DNA of 64,000 bases from Hyphobacterium indicum (GTDB taxonomy: Bacteria > Pseudomonadota > Alphaproteobacteria > Caulobacterales > Maricaulaceae): the NCBI RefSeq assembly GCF_003129605.1, contig NZ_QBDX01000004.1:434001-498000 (forward strand). The letters are read 5' to 3'. The translations under genes were made by a program, and so were the position numbers. This document shows, piece after piece, positions 44,587 through 53,936 of the stretch (positions within the stretch are counted from its first letter, which is position 1; each line of letters opens with the position of its first letter). The notes under the pieces are model-generated. The model did no database searches, was not told the DNA's origin, and was given only the letters and a program-made list of their open reading frames with translations.

Positions 44587-45398
44587 CGGGAGACATCCAG
44601 AGTGACCCGTTCACCTTCACGGCGCACGGTAAGTTGAAGGGAAGTGGTCTGGCGCAATTGCGGGAACAGCCGGGCGGCCGCCTCGGCATCCTGCGGCAGG
44701 GGGCGGCCATTGATTTCCAGAATGATATCGCCGCGCTCCAGACCCAGAGCGGACAGGGCGGGCGCAGTGTCTGCCGCATTGACGCGGAAGCCGATCAGAT
44801 TGCCGCTTTCGAAATAGGGCTGCAGCGACAGATCCGTGATCAGCGTGTCCGGATAGACCACCGCGCCGGAACTGGGCGGCGTCAGGGCTGTGCGTTCGGC
44901 CTCCTCGCGCAGAAACAGTACTTCGCGCACCCCGCCGCGGCGGATCACGATGCGGTCGGCATAGACCGCCGCCAGCACCGCCTCGCCGGTGATCTCCTGC
45001 CCCACCGCATAGGTGCGCTGGCCATTGGCACCGGCTTCGACAATCGCCGTGCCGGTCTCGGGATCCGCCCCGGTGCGCACCCCGAAGAGGCGCAGCTGCA
45101 GCCTTGTCTCCGGCAGCGTGTCGATATCGGCAAGAACCGCCGGACCGGCGCGGCCGGAAAACAGCCCTTCGAAGGATTGCGGTGTGGCTTGCAGACGGGT
45201 GTCGCGGATCGCCGGCCGGTCATCCGGCTCGGCAAAGTCGAACGGCTCGGCATAGGCGCCATAGGCGATGAACCAGAGCGCCTTCGCCAGAAGGAAAGCG
45301 AGAACCGCCAGCACCAACAGCTCCACAGCCGTCACCACGGCCCGCATCAGCGGGCGGGTGTTTTCCGGACGGGAGGTGGAAACGGTCAGCATGGTCAT
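44583..45398 (-). CDS. gspC: Type II secretion protein GspC with PDZ domain
   Basis: 271 residues. A membrane helix (AVVTAVELLVLAVLAFLLAK) near the N-terminus, a homology region (LQLRLFGVRTGADPETGTAI) and a C-terminal PDZ domain (GLERGDIILEINGRPLPQDA). GspC links the inner-membrane platform to the GspD secretin. It is the first gene of the gsp operon. Confidence 0.92.
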   Translation of the reverse strand: MTMLTVSTSRPENTRPLMRAVVTAVELLVLAVLAFLLAKALWFIAYGAYAEPFDFAEPDDRPAIRDTRLQATPQSFEGLFSGRAGPAVLADIDTLPETRLQLRLFGVRTGADPETGTAIVEAGANGQRTYAVGQEITGEAVLAAVYADRIVIRRGGVREVLFLREEAERTALTPPSSGAVVYPDTLITDLSLQPYFESGNLIGFRVNAADTAPALSALGLERGDIILEINGRPLPQDAEAAARLFPQLRQTTSLQLTVRREGERVTLDVSR

Positions 45399-45494
45399 CC
45401 ACGACGGGGGTTGCGATGCCCGGGGCAGGCCCGGACTGCCCCGCGTTTACGACAGTATTTTTCAGGCTTTGCGTCAGTTTTGATTCATTAATGT

Positions 45495-45523
45495 GACGGC
45501 CCGCCCGCAAGGGGCAGGCCGTC
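45495..45523 (-). terminator. Stem-loop between the TonB receptor and gspC
   Basis: A 12-bp stem (GACGGCCTGCCC / GGGCGGGCCGTC on the minus strand, one G-T pair) with a 5-base loop, 19 bp after the TonB-receptor stop. No T-run follows, so it may attenuate rather than end transcription into gspC. Confidence 0.55.
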
Positions 45524-45541
45524 TCATTTATGCCGCACGTA

Positions 45542-48142
45542 TCAGAAGCGGGCGGTGAGGCTCATCGAGATCGTCGTGCCGCGCTCATAGGTGTTGAAAT
45601 TCGTCACACCAATCGTCGGGTTACGCTGGAATTCGATGTGATCCTCATTCAGCAGGTTGCGGGCATTCAGTCCGAATGTCACCGGCTGCTCGAAGAGATC
45701 GAAATCCCGGCTGTAGCTGAGATCAAGCTGGAAGCCCGGATCTTCAAGCACATCCGGCAGCTCCGCACCCGGCTGACTGAGACCGCGCTGAAGCACGCGC
45801 TCATCCACCCAGTTCAGCAGCAGGGTCAGCTGTTCCACATCGCTTTCCCAGCCGATCTGGGCATTGACGATGTTTTCCGGAGTCCCCTGCAGAACCGAAC
45901 CGTCGAGATTGAAGAGCGAGGCCGCACGCAAGGTCTGGGTGATCGGATCGAACACCACGTCATTGGCCCCGGCCTGCACTTCGGAGTCGGTATAGGTGTA
46001 GTTCACCGAGAAGCGGAAATCACGATCCGAGAAGAAGGGCGCGAAATAGCCCGTCTCGACCGGAATGGTGAAATACCGGCGGAATTCCAGCTCCGCACCC
46101 TGCACGATGGCTTCCGGCGAGTTGATGAAAGTGGTCTCGAACACGAAGGTCGAGGTCGAGAACTGCACTTCCTCGATCGGGTTTTCCAGCCGCTTGTAGA
46201 AGACCGCACCGGTAATGAACTGATCGCGGCCCATATAGTATTCCAGACGGGCATCGAAGTTCTGGATGGTGGAATCCACCAGCCCGGCATTACCGCGATA
46301 GAGGCGCTCCGATTCCGGATCGAAGAAGGCCGAACGGGCCAGCTCGCGGAATTGCGGACGGGCAATCGTTTCCGAATAACCGGCGCGCAATTGCAGATCG
46401 TCGGCAAAGTTCCAGGTCACGGTCAGAGCCGGCAGGACATAGTCATTGGCCAGCGCCGAACCGGCACCTTGTGTACCGAAACGGTCGAAGGTCTGCACAT
46501 TCTGTTCGGCTTCCTCGTAACGGGCCCCCGCGGTCAGGCGGATGAAGTCGGTCACGTCAAAATCGGCTTGCACGTAGAAGGCATCGACATCCAGATTGGC
46601 CCGGTAGGAATCGTTCGGTGTCACGATTTCCGTCAGCACGAACCGGTTGGGATCGATATTGTCCGGTCCGAACAGGAAGTCGGGACGGGCCACTTTCACG
46701 TCATCCGGCAACGAGTTGCCGCCGGCAAAACGGAAGGCGTAGAAATTATAGTCCCGCTCTGTCCGCGAAACATCAAAGCCGCCCGCCAGGACCAGTTCGC
46801 GGCCATTCGCCAGATCGAATCTCCGCTGCACGTCAAGACCGATATTGTTGAGGTCGTCCGTCAGATCCGAGAAGCGGATGGCATAGTTGTTGGCCACTTC
46901 ATAGGAAGGAACGCCCGTCGCCGCATCCGGGAAACGGCGGAGTGAGCGCTCATATGGCGCATCCCGCGTGGCCCGGGCAATCGAGCCGCGCCAGTCGATC
47001 TCGAAATCGCCCAGCAGATGCTCGCCAGAGAGCTGGAACATCCGCAGATCGCGTTCATACCAGCCGGTGGATTCGTCATGCACCTGACCGGTCTGACCCG
47101 GGGCGTTGAAATCCCGGCCCGTATCAATCTGCGATTCCTTGGCCGTGCTGTGGACATAGAAGCCCGTGGCTTGCAGCAGGTGATGACCATTCTCGAACGA
47201 CACCGAACCCAGCGCATTGCTCTGGATGTTGAGCGTCGTTTCGGTGGTCTGGAATTCACTGCCGATAATGTCGCCCAGCACAAACTGGCGGGTCGCCCGC
47301 TGGGTTTCCCAGTTATGGCTGTAACCGGCCGCACCGATCACGCCCACATCCCAGTCGCCCAGGCGGAAAGCCCGGCCGGCATCCAAGGAGAAGGACGTGT
47401 TGGGATGCAAACGGCCCGACTGGATCACCGAAACCGGCGTGTTGGTGAACGATTCGCCGATCTGCTCGACAATCGCCGGGTCCTGCGAGGACAGGGTTTG
47501 ATTGGTGACGATCAGGTTTCGGATGCCGCTTGGCAAACGGCGGACGCCGCTGTCATAGCCGGTCCAGTCCTCGTCAGAGCCATAATGGAAAAGACCGGTT
47601 TCATGGGTCGTTTCCGTATTGAAGCTGGTGCTGGCCGAGATATTGGTGAAGTTCTCGATCGGACGGCGCAGCGTGCGCAGATCGATCAGACCCCCGCCGA
47701 ATTCGCCCTGATAGTTGGCGGAATAGGTTTTCTGCACGGCAATCCGGTCCAGAACACCGGACGGGAACAGATCCAGCGGCACGGTCCGGCGGAGGGGTTC
47801 CGGGCTGGGCAGCGGTGAGCCGTTGAGGAGGGCCGCGGAATACCGGTCGCCCAGTCCGCGGACATAGGCAAAGCGGCCGCCGACAATCGACAGGCCGGAC
47901 ACGCGGGTCAGCGCAATGGCTGCCGAGCTGTCTCCGGACCGTTGCAGGTCCTCATTGGTGACGAAACTGGCCACCTGCGCCGTCTGGCGCTGGGGCTCGG
48001 GGATGAACTGGCCGCGGACGACAATCGTATCGCCTTCGGTCTGTTCTGCGGCAGCTTCCGCTTGCTGTGCCATCGCGGCCGAAGGCGCGAGGAACATCGT
48101 GCTTGCGAGAAGCGCACCGCTGAATTTTAGGACGGTTTTCAT
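45542..48142 (-). CDS. TonB-dependent outer-membrane receptor
   Basis: 866 residues from ATG 48142, which starts a signal peptide (LKFSGALLASTMFLAPSAAM to AQQA). Plug domain: VNED-like DLQRSGDSSAAIALTRVSGL, RFAYVRGLGDRYSAALLNGS and VQKTYSANYQGEFGGGLIDL. The barrel ends with GTTISMSLTARF, with terminal Phe. It lies 80 bp downstream of the tandem-domain lipoprotein on the same strand, so the two probably work together at the cell surface. Substrate unknown. Confidence 0.92.
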   Translation of the reverse strand: MKTVLKFSGALLASTMFLAPSAAMAQQAEAAAEQTEGDTIVVRGQFIPEPQRQTAQVASFVTNEDLQRSGDSSAAIALTRVSGLSIVGGRFAYVRGLGDRYSAALLNGSPLPSPEPLRRTVPLDLFPSGVLDRIAVQKTYSANYQGEFGGGLIDLRTLRRPIENFTNISASTSFNTETTHETGLFHYGSDEDWTGYDSGVRRLPSGIRNLIVTNQTLSSQDPAIVEQIGESFTNTPVSVIQSGRLHPNTSFSLDAGRAFRLGDWDVGVIGAAGYSHNWETQRATRQFVLGDIIGSEFQTTETTLNIQSNALGSVSFENGHHLLQATGFYVHSTAKESQIDTGRDFNAPGQTGQVHDESTGWYERDLRMFQLSGEHLLGDFEIDWRGSIARATRDAPYERSLRRFPDAATGVPSYEVANNYAIRFSDLTDDLNNIGLDVQRRFDLANGRELVLAGGFDVSRTERDYNFYAFRFAGGNSLPDDVKVARPDFLFGPDNIDPNRFVLTEIVTPNDSYRANLDVDAFYVQADFDVTDFIRLTAGARYEEAEQNVQTFDRFGTQGAGSALANDYVLPALTVTWNFADDLQLRAGYSETIARPQFRELARSAFFDPESERLYRGNAGLVDSTIQNFDARLEYYMGRDQFITGAVFYKRLENPIEEVQFSTSTFVFETTFINSPEAIVQGAELEFRRYFTIPVETGYFAPFFSDRDFRFSVNYTYTDSEVQAGANDVVFDPITQTLRAASLFNLDGSVLQGTPENIVNAQIGWESDVEQLTLLLNWVDERVLQRGLSQPGAELPDVLEDPGFQLDLSYSRDFDLFEQPVTFGLNARNLLNEDHIEFQRNPTIGVTNFNTYERGTTISMSLTARF

Positions 48143-48222
48143 GGCTTCAACCTTTGAAATTCGAGAGCGTGTGGGGCGGATGACGGGGCGCGCCGGCCAG
48201 CATGACCGGCGCGCCTTGTCGC

Positions 48223-51018
48223 CTAGCAGGGAGTTGCGGCCTCGAGGCCACAGCTCCAGCCCGCCCACCAGCGGTCCTGGTTGTTCTGTACCGCACCGGC
48301 ATAGGTCGCCGGCTGGAACCAGGCATTGACAGTCGCCGGGTCAATCGCCGTGACAGCTGCTTCATTGGCACCGTTGATGAAGGTCGCGGACAGCGAGCTG
48401 GCACCGACCACATTGTTGGTCCCGCCATTGATGGCAGCCTGGGCCGTTCCCGCTTCCGAGTTGGCGGTTTCGATACCACCGGCACAGTCGAACAGCACCG
48501 AGTCGAAGCTCGGATCCTGGCCAATGCCCTGATACCCGGCCGTGCCGTTACCGGCAGAGCTCTGGTAGCGGAAGCACGCATCGCCCTGCTCGTTCAGCAC
48601 ACCGTTGATGTAGCGGCCAACCGTACCCGAATTCAGGCGGAAGCCGTTACCGCCACCGGCGCGGGCAACGAAGGTGAAGTTGGACACATTGGCATTCGAC
48701 AGCGGCGTGACGCCATTACCGGCCGAGGAGGCCTCGACAACATTGTCCCCGCCATTGGCGCGCTGGACCACAATCGCGAACTGGATGTTGCCCTGATAGC
48801 CATTGTCGGTGTCGATGGAGTCATCGTCATTGCCAGACAGTACCAGGTTGCGGACATTGACGTTGCCGCCGAAGAATTCGACGCCGTCATCCGAGTTGTT
48901 GTGCACCTGGATGTTGTTGACCGTCGTGCCATTGCCGACACCGCCGAAAGTGATGCCATTCAGCTCATTGCCTTGCGTATTGATGGCAAAGCCCGCGAAC
49001 TGGACCCGGGTATAGGTCAGCGAACCCGAGGAGTCATTGGGGGTGGCACCACCGTAGATCGCGTCCGGATTGGTCACGCCTTCGACGATGTTTTCACACT
49101 GGACCGTACCCGGTGTGGCGGCATCGCGGCAGCGGTTGATCGGGGCCCGGCCGAGGATGACGAGACCACCCCATTCGGAGATCGCATCAATGCGGTCCCC
49201 GGCGGCATTGGTCACGTCATTTTCAGACGTCATGATGACCGGAGCGGCCGCTGTGCCGTTCGAGAAGATTTGCGAACCGCGATTGACGACAATGTAGTCA
49301 GCACCGCTGTCACCGAAGAGCGTCACGCCCGATTCGATGGTCAGCGACGCCGGGTCACCACCGGCGGCCGTGCCATCAGCACCGACATCGATGCCGACAT
49401 CAATACGGCCGGCGATCTCGTAGAGATTGCCGCGGGTGAGGCGGATATCGTCCGTGATGATACCGCTGAGGCGGCACACATTCGTGCCGTTGATTTCAAT
49501 GCTCGTATCGGTCGTGCCGACGGGGCAGACCGGGTCCGGGAACAGGGCGAAGGTCCAGCCGGCAGCCCAGTTCTGGGTCTCGGTATCATTCGGGCCGAAA
49601 GCGCCGACATAGCCGAGATTTTGCAGGAAGCCGTCAACCGCCGACGGATCGGTGGCGGTCATGCCGTTTTCATTCGGCCCCGGGAACAGGCGGGCAGCCA
49701 GCGAGCTGGCACCGACCACATTGTTCGCATTCGCATTGACCGCACCGGTCGCAGCGGCCGCATCCGAATTGCCCGTGGAGAGACCACCGTCGCAATCAAA
49801 CAGAACGGACTGGAAGCTCGGATCCACGCCGACGCCGCCATAACCGGCCACGCCGTCACCGGCGCTCGACTGGTAGCGGAAGCATTCCTGACCGTAATCG
49901 ATCACGCCATTCATATAGAGGCCGACCGTGCCGGTGTTCAGACGCATGGCATTCGAACGATTACCCACAATGGTAAAGTTCGAGATCGAAGCGTTGGACA
50001 GCGGGGTCACACCATTACCGGCCGAAGAGGCTTCGACGCCGTTGTCGCCGCCATCGGCCCGCTGAACGATGATCAGATTCTGCAACGCGCCCTGCCAGCC
50101 ATTATCGGTGTCGAGCGAATCGTCATCATTGCCCGTCAGCACGACATTGCGGAGGTTCGCCGTACCGCCGAACATTTCAACGCCATCATCGGAATTGTTG
50201 TGGACCTGGATATTTTCCACGGTCGTGCCGTCGCCGACGCCGCCCATGGTGATACCGTTGAGCTCATTGCCTTGGGTGTTGATGGCAAAGCCGGCGAACT
50301 GGACGCGGACATAACGCAGAATGCCGGAATTGTCGTTCGGCAGTCCGCCGCCATAGATCGCGTCCGGATTGGTCACGCCTTCGATGATGTTTTCACACTG
50401 GGCCGTACCCGGCGTCGCCGCATCACGGCAGCGGTTGATCGGCGCGCGGCCGAGAATCACAAGGCCACCCCATTCCGAGATATTCGAACCACCGTCATCA
50501 TTCGACGGGTCATTGTCGGCGCGGCGCTCGAGATCAGCCTGGCTGGTCATCACGATCGGATTGGCCGCTGTGCCATTGGCTTCGATCTGCGAGCCGCGGT
50601 TGATGACGAGATAGTCGGCACCGCTATTGCCGAAGAGCACGGCACCGGGCTCGATCGTCAGGCGGGCAGCTGTGCCGCCGGCATTTCCGTCAGCGCCGAC
50701 ATCGGAACCGATATCGACCCGGCCATCAATGCGGTAGGCAACGCCTTGCACCGCCGGAATGGTCAGATTGGCGAGAACCGCGCCGGACAGCAGGGCCACC
50801 GTATTGCCGGCCACCGGAGTCGCGGCACAGGTGAAGCCGGCCGGACAGGTGGCGGCACCGCCGCCCCCCGTACCGCCGCCACCGCCACCGCCGCCACCGG
50901 GAGGGGTGCCAGGATTGGTGGTGCCGGGTGACGCGATGTTGGAACCCTGCGAACAGGCGGCGAGTGTGCCGGCCGCTGCAATCAGCAACAGCTTTTTGAA
51001 AGAGATGCCCAAGGACAT
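48223..51018 (-). CDS. Tandem-domain surface lipoprotein, possibly ElpS-like
   Basis: 931 residues from ATG 51018. Signal peptide with lipobox LAAC (Cys22), a Pro/Gly linker with long glycine runs, then two homologous ~430-residue halves (about 58-491 and 498-931). Each half has the same blocks, e.g. SEWGGLVILGRAPINRCRDA and VQFAGFAINTQGNELNGIT, rich in Asp and Asn, as in right-handed beta-helices. Caulobacter exports the lipoprotein ElpS through its type II system from a locus of similar layout (lipoprotein, TonB receptor, gsp genes); equivalence here is inferred from context. Catalytic residues are not recognised. Confidence 0.8.
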   Translation of the reverse strand: MSLGISFKKLLLIAAAGTLAACSQGSNIASPGTTNPGTPPGGGGGGGGGTGGGGAATCPAGFTCAATPVAGNTVALLSGAVLANLTIPAVQGVAYRIDGRVDIGSDVGADGNAGGTAARLTIEPGAVLFGNSGADYLVINRGSQIEANGTAANPIVMTSQADLERRADNDPSNDDGGSNISEWGGLVILGRAPINRCRDAATPGTAQCENIIEGVTNPDAIYGGGLPNDNSGILRYVRVQFAGFAINTQGNELNGITMGGVGDGTTVENIQVHNNSDDGVEMFGGTANLRNVVLTGNDDDSLDTDNGWQGALQNLIIVQRADGGDNGVEASSAGNGVTPLSNASISNFTIVGNRSNAMRLNTGTVGLYMNGVIDYGQECFRYQSSAGDGVAGYGGVGVDPSFQSVLFDCDGGLSTGNSDAAAATGAVNANANNVVGASSLAARLFPGPNENGMTATDPSAVDGFLQNLGYVGAFGPNDTETQNWAAGWTFALFPDPVCPVGTTDTSIEINGTNVCRLSGIITDDIRLTRGNLYEIAGRIDVGIDVGADGTAAGGDPASLTIESGVTLFGDSGADYIVVNRGSQIFSNGTAAAPVIMTSENDVTNAAGDRIDAISEWGGLVILGRAPINRCRDAATPGTVQCENIVEGVTNPDAIYGGATPNDSSGSLTYTRVQFAGFAINTQGNELNGITFGGVGNGTTVNNIQVHNNSDDGVEFFGGNVNVRNLVLSGNDDDSIDTDNGYQGNIQFAIVVQRANGGDNVVEASSAGNGVTPLSNANVSNFTFVARAGGGNGFRLNSGTVGRYINGVLNEQGDACFRYQSSAGNGTAGYQGIGQDPSFDSVLFDCAGGIETANSEAGTAQAAINGGTNNVVGASSLSATFINGANEAAVTAIDPATVNAWFQPATYAGAVQNNQDRWWAGWSCGLEAATPC

Positions 51019-51427
51019 GAAAGACCCCCAATGAAGAGCGCAGTACAAACAGGTCGCACGAAGGCCTCATTACCCACGCACGTGATCGGGGCGGACCAAA
51101 TCGGAGAGTTGCAACAAACCGATGACGGTTCTGCATCGGTTTTTTGTCAGCGCGCCCGAGCGTCAGGGAATCCGCTGGGCGGACGGATTGCGCTCGGACT
51201 TATATATTGAATTATAAGTGTTTTTATACTGTGTGGCGGTGAAGCCGCGCACTGCAGGAGCTTCTATTAAATTTGTGTGACAGGCCTCTGCCGTGTTATG
51301 CGGATCGCCACCTGGAGACGGCATCATATTTTCCGCTTTACAGCCGGATTATTTGGAAATAAATGCGTCTTCCCGGCGGAGGTGACGATGCCGGATTGGG
51401 TTAATAGCTGTCAGGGGGTTTCGTGCG
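51019..51427. promoter_or_regulatory. Divergent regulatory region without genes
   Basis: 409 bp between the divergent lipoprotein and decarboxylase genes. The centre (51198-51230) is AT-rich, with TATATATTGAATTATAAG, and could hold promoters for both sides. Near the end, AGGGGG lies before the TTG start at 51428. No Pho box or small ORF with good support was found. Confidence 0.4.
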
Positions 51428-52663
51428 TTGGACACGTTCAATACGCCCCTGGACCTGGTCCGCAATCGGCCCGTCGAGGTCCCGAACATTTGTGTTCGTC
51501 AGGATCGACTGTCCGTAGCGGTTCGCTGGTTCCAGGACAACTTTAGTGGCGAAGTGCTGTATGCGGTGAAGGCCAATCCTTCCGCATGGGTCATTGATGG
51601 CCTGTACGCATCCGGACAACGCTGGTTCGATGTCGCCTCCCTGCCAGAGGTGCGGCTGATCGCGGAACGCTGCCCGGAGGCCGTCATGGCCTTCCTGCAC
51701 CCGGTCAAGAGCCGTCATGCGATTCGTACCGCCTATTTTGAATACGGCGTGCGGATTTTCGCCCTCGATTGCGAGGATGAGCTCGCCAAGATTCTCGAGT
51801 CCACGGACAATGCCCAGGACCTGACGCTGATCGTGCGTCTCGGCGTCTCCAATGCCGGAGCCGTCCTGCCGCTGGCCGGCAAGTTCGGCGCCAGCACGTT
51901 CGACGCGCCGGCCCTGATCGAGAAGGCCCGCCATGCCGCCGACGAGCTGGGTGTCAGCTTCCATGTCGGCAGCCAGTGCATGGATCCGATGGCCTATCGC
52001 GCCGCCATGATGGAAGCCAGCCGCCTGATCGCGCGCGCCGGAGTCACCGTCGACATTGTCGATGTCGGGGGCGGATTCCCGTCCGTCTATCCGGGTCTAA
52101 CCCCGCCGCCGCTGCACGATTATATCGACGCCATCGAGGATGCGTTCGAGGAAATGATGGTGCTGGAGAACGCCGATCTGTGGTGTGAGCCCGGCCGCGC
52201 CCTGGTCGCCGAGGCCAGCTCCCTCCTCACCCGGGTGGAGCTGCGCAAGGGCGATGCGCTCTATCTCAATGACGGCGCCTATGGCAGCCTGTTTGACGCC
52301 ACCCACGCCAAATGGCCCTTCCCTATGCGCGTCTTCCGCGAGAGCGGTGAGGTGAAAGGCGAGGTCTCGCCCTTCCGGCTGTTCGGCCCGACCTGCGATT
52401 CGATCGATTCCATGCCCGGACCGTATGATCTGCCGGCCGATATCCGCGAAGGCGATGTCATCGAGATCGGCATGCTGGGCGCCTATGGCGAAGCCATGGC
52501 CACGCGCTTCAACGGCTTCGGGGACTATACCTGGGCAGCGGTCCGTGATTTTCCTTGGGAAAGCCTGTATGTTGCCCGCCCGGCCCGCCGGATCTCCGAG
52601 GGAGCCGAAATCGTCGCCTTTCCGCGCACAAAACGCCGCCGCGAGCGGTTGCGCCGCCGCTAA
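51428..52663 (+). CDS. Type III PLP-dependent ornithine/lysine decarboxylase (TTG start)
   Basis: 411 residues with a TTG start preceded by AGGGGG. Fold-type III features: VLYAVKANPSAWVIDGLYAS (PLP lysine), SFHVGSQCMDP, DIVDVGGGFPSVYPGL, WCEPGRALVAE and the C-terminal FGPTCDSIDSM, whose Cys belongs to the active site of the neighbouring subunit. It makes putrescine (or cadaverine). The next gene, 18 bp downstream, is deoxyhypusine-synthase-like, which together suggests homospermidine synthesis. Confidence 0.88.
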   Translation: MDTFNTPLDLVRNRPVEVPNICVRQDRLSVAVRWFQDNFSGEVLYAVKANPSAWVIDGLYASGQRWFDVASLPEVRLIAERCPEAVMAFLHPVKSRHAIRTAYFEYGVRIFALDCEDELAKILESTDNAQDLTLIVRLGVSNAGAVLPLAGKFGASTFDAPALIEKARHAADELGVSFHVGSQCMDPMAYRAAMMEASRLIARAGVTVDIVDVGGGFPSVYPGLTPPPLHDYIDAIEDAFEEMMVLENADLWCEPGRALVAEASSLLTRVELRKGDALYLNDGAYGSLFDATHAKWPFPMRVFRESGEVKGEVSPFRLFGPTCDSIDSMPGPYDLPADIREGDVIEIGMLGAYGEAMATRFNGFGDYTWAAVRDFPWESLYVARPARRISEGAEIVAFPRTKRRRERLRRR

Positions 52664-52681
52664 TCAGAAGACGGGTTTTAC

Positions 52682-53728
52682 ATGACTGACAAGACCAACC
52701 GGAAGGCAGAGCTTCTGTCGTCCCCCATCGAGCATATCGACATCACCCAATTCGATGCCCGCCCGGTTATCGATGCCTGGGAGAAGATGTCCTTCACCTC
52801 GCGCGATGCCGCCCGTGCGGCGCGCATCCTCAATGCCGCGGTGTCGGATCCCGATTGCTCGGTGATTCTCACTCTCGCCGGCTCCACCTCGGCGGGCGGC
52901 TGCATGCATGTCTGGCGCGACATGGTGCGCAACAACATGGTCGATGCCATCGTCGCCACCGGCGCCTCCATCGTCGACATGGATTTCTTCGAGGCTCTCG
53001 GCTTCAAGCACTACCAGGCCAAGGACATCCCGGACGACCGCATCCTGCGCGACCTCTATATCGACCGCATCTACGACACCTATATCGACGAGGAAGAGCT
53101 GCAGGCCTGCGACCACACCATTGGTGAAATCGCCGACAGCCTGCCCGCAAAGCCGATCTCCTCGCGCGCCTTCATCCACGCCATGGGCAAATGGCTGGCC
53201 GATGGCAATGCCAAGAAAGAAGGCTCGCTGATCCAGGACTGTTATGAGCATGGTGTGCCGATCTTCGTGCCGGCCTTTGCCGATTGCTCCGCCGGTTTCG
53301 GCCTGGTTAAGCACCAGGTCGAGCGCATGAAGGCGAACAAGCCCTATCTTTCCATCGACGCGGTGGCCGATTTCCGCGAGCTGACCGACATCAAGATCAA
53401 GGCGGGTGTGACCGGCCTGTTCATGGTCGGCGGCGGCGTGCCGAAGAATTTCGCCCAGGACACCGTCGTCTGTGCGGAAATCCTCGGCCATGAAGTACCG
53501 ATGCACGCCTATGCGGTGCAGATCACCGTCGCCGATGTGCGCGACGGGGCGTGTTCCTCCTCGACGCTGAAAGAGGCCTGCTCGTGGGGCAAGGTCGATG
53601 TGACGCTGGAACAGATGGTATTTGCCGAAGCCACCACCGTGGCCCCGCTCATCGTCTCCGACGTCTATCACCGCGAGGCCTGGAAGGGCCGCAAGAAGCG
53701 GCGGTTTGCGGACATGTTTGAAGACTAG
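52682..53728 (+). CDS. Deoxyhypusine synthase-like protein, probable homospermidine synthase
   Basis: 348 residues. NAD-binding region AGSTSAGGCMHVWRDMVRNN and IVATGASIVDMDFFEALGF; the catalytic lysine motif of deoxyhypusine synthase is present (KEACSWGKVDVTLEQ). Bacteria lack eIF5A; bacterial members have been shown to make homospermidine from putrescine. It sits in an operon with the decarboxylase that would supply putrescine. Confidence 0.88.
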   Translation: MTDKTNRKAELLSSPIEHIDITQFDARPVIDAWEKMSFTSRDAARAARILNAAVSDPDCSVILTLAGSTSAGGCMHVWRDMVRNNMVDAIVATGASIVDMDFFEALGFKHYQAKDIPDDRILRDLYIDRIYDTYIDEEELQACDHTIGEIADSLPAKPISSRAFIHAMGKWLADGNAKKEGSLIQDCYEHGVPIFVPAFADCSAGFGLVKHQVERMKANKPYLSIDAVADFRELTDIKIKAGVTGLFMVGGGVPKNFAQDTVVCAEILGHEVPMHAYAVQITVADVRDGACSSSTLKEACSWGKVDVTLEQMVFAEATTVAPLIVSDVYHREAWKGRKKRRFADMFED

Positions 53729-53796
53729 GGTTTTCGGACTTCCTGTCGCATCACCACAGGGCGAAGTCCCCGTGGTCCATGGACGATATAGGTTTT

Positions 53797-53912
53797 CCTC
53801 CCCCGTTCACGGGGGAGGGGGACCACGAAGTGGTGGAGGGGGGACGCCCCCCTCGCCGCTTGCCCCGCTTTCGCGGGGCCGGGCGCGGCACTCCCCCCGC
53901 AGGCGGGGGGAG
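53797..53912. repeat. GC-rich palindromic intergenic repeat (second family member)
   Basis: Consists of successive stem-loops: CCTCCCCCG / CGGGGGAGG (53797-53818), CCAC-gaa-GTGG (53823-53833), GCCCCGC / GCGGGGC around 53862-53879 and CTCCCCCCGC / GCGGGGGGAG (53891-53912). Its outline resembles the element at 28585-28706 (CCTCCCC arms at both ends). No coding sequence is found within. It lies between convergent genes and may help end transcripts from both sides, though no good T-run is present. Confidence 0.6.
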
Positions 53913-53936
53913 AAAAAAGACCCCTCACCTCAAGCC

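Noticed and set aside
48202-50931. A 909-residue open frame on the plus strand
   Set aside because: It is the antisense shadow of the tandem lipoprotein gene and repeats only because that gene is internally duplicated.
48223-51018. Repeated DNA blocks as a CRISPR or satellite array
   Set aside because: The repeats are the two halves of one coding sequence about 1.3 kb long, with no short repeat-spacer periodicity.
53891-53918. Stem-loop with A-run as a terminator for the DUF1244 gene
   Set aside because: On the minus strand the T-run precedes the stem rather than following it, so it does not have terminator polarity for that gene.
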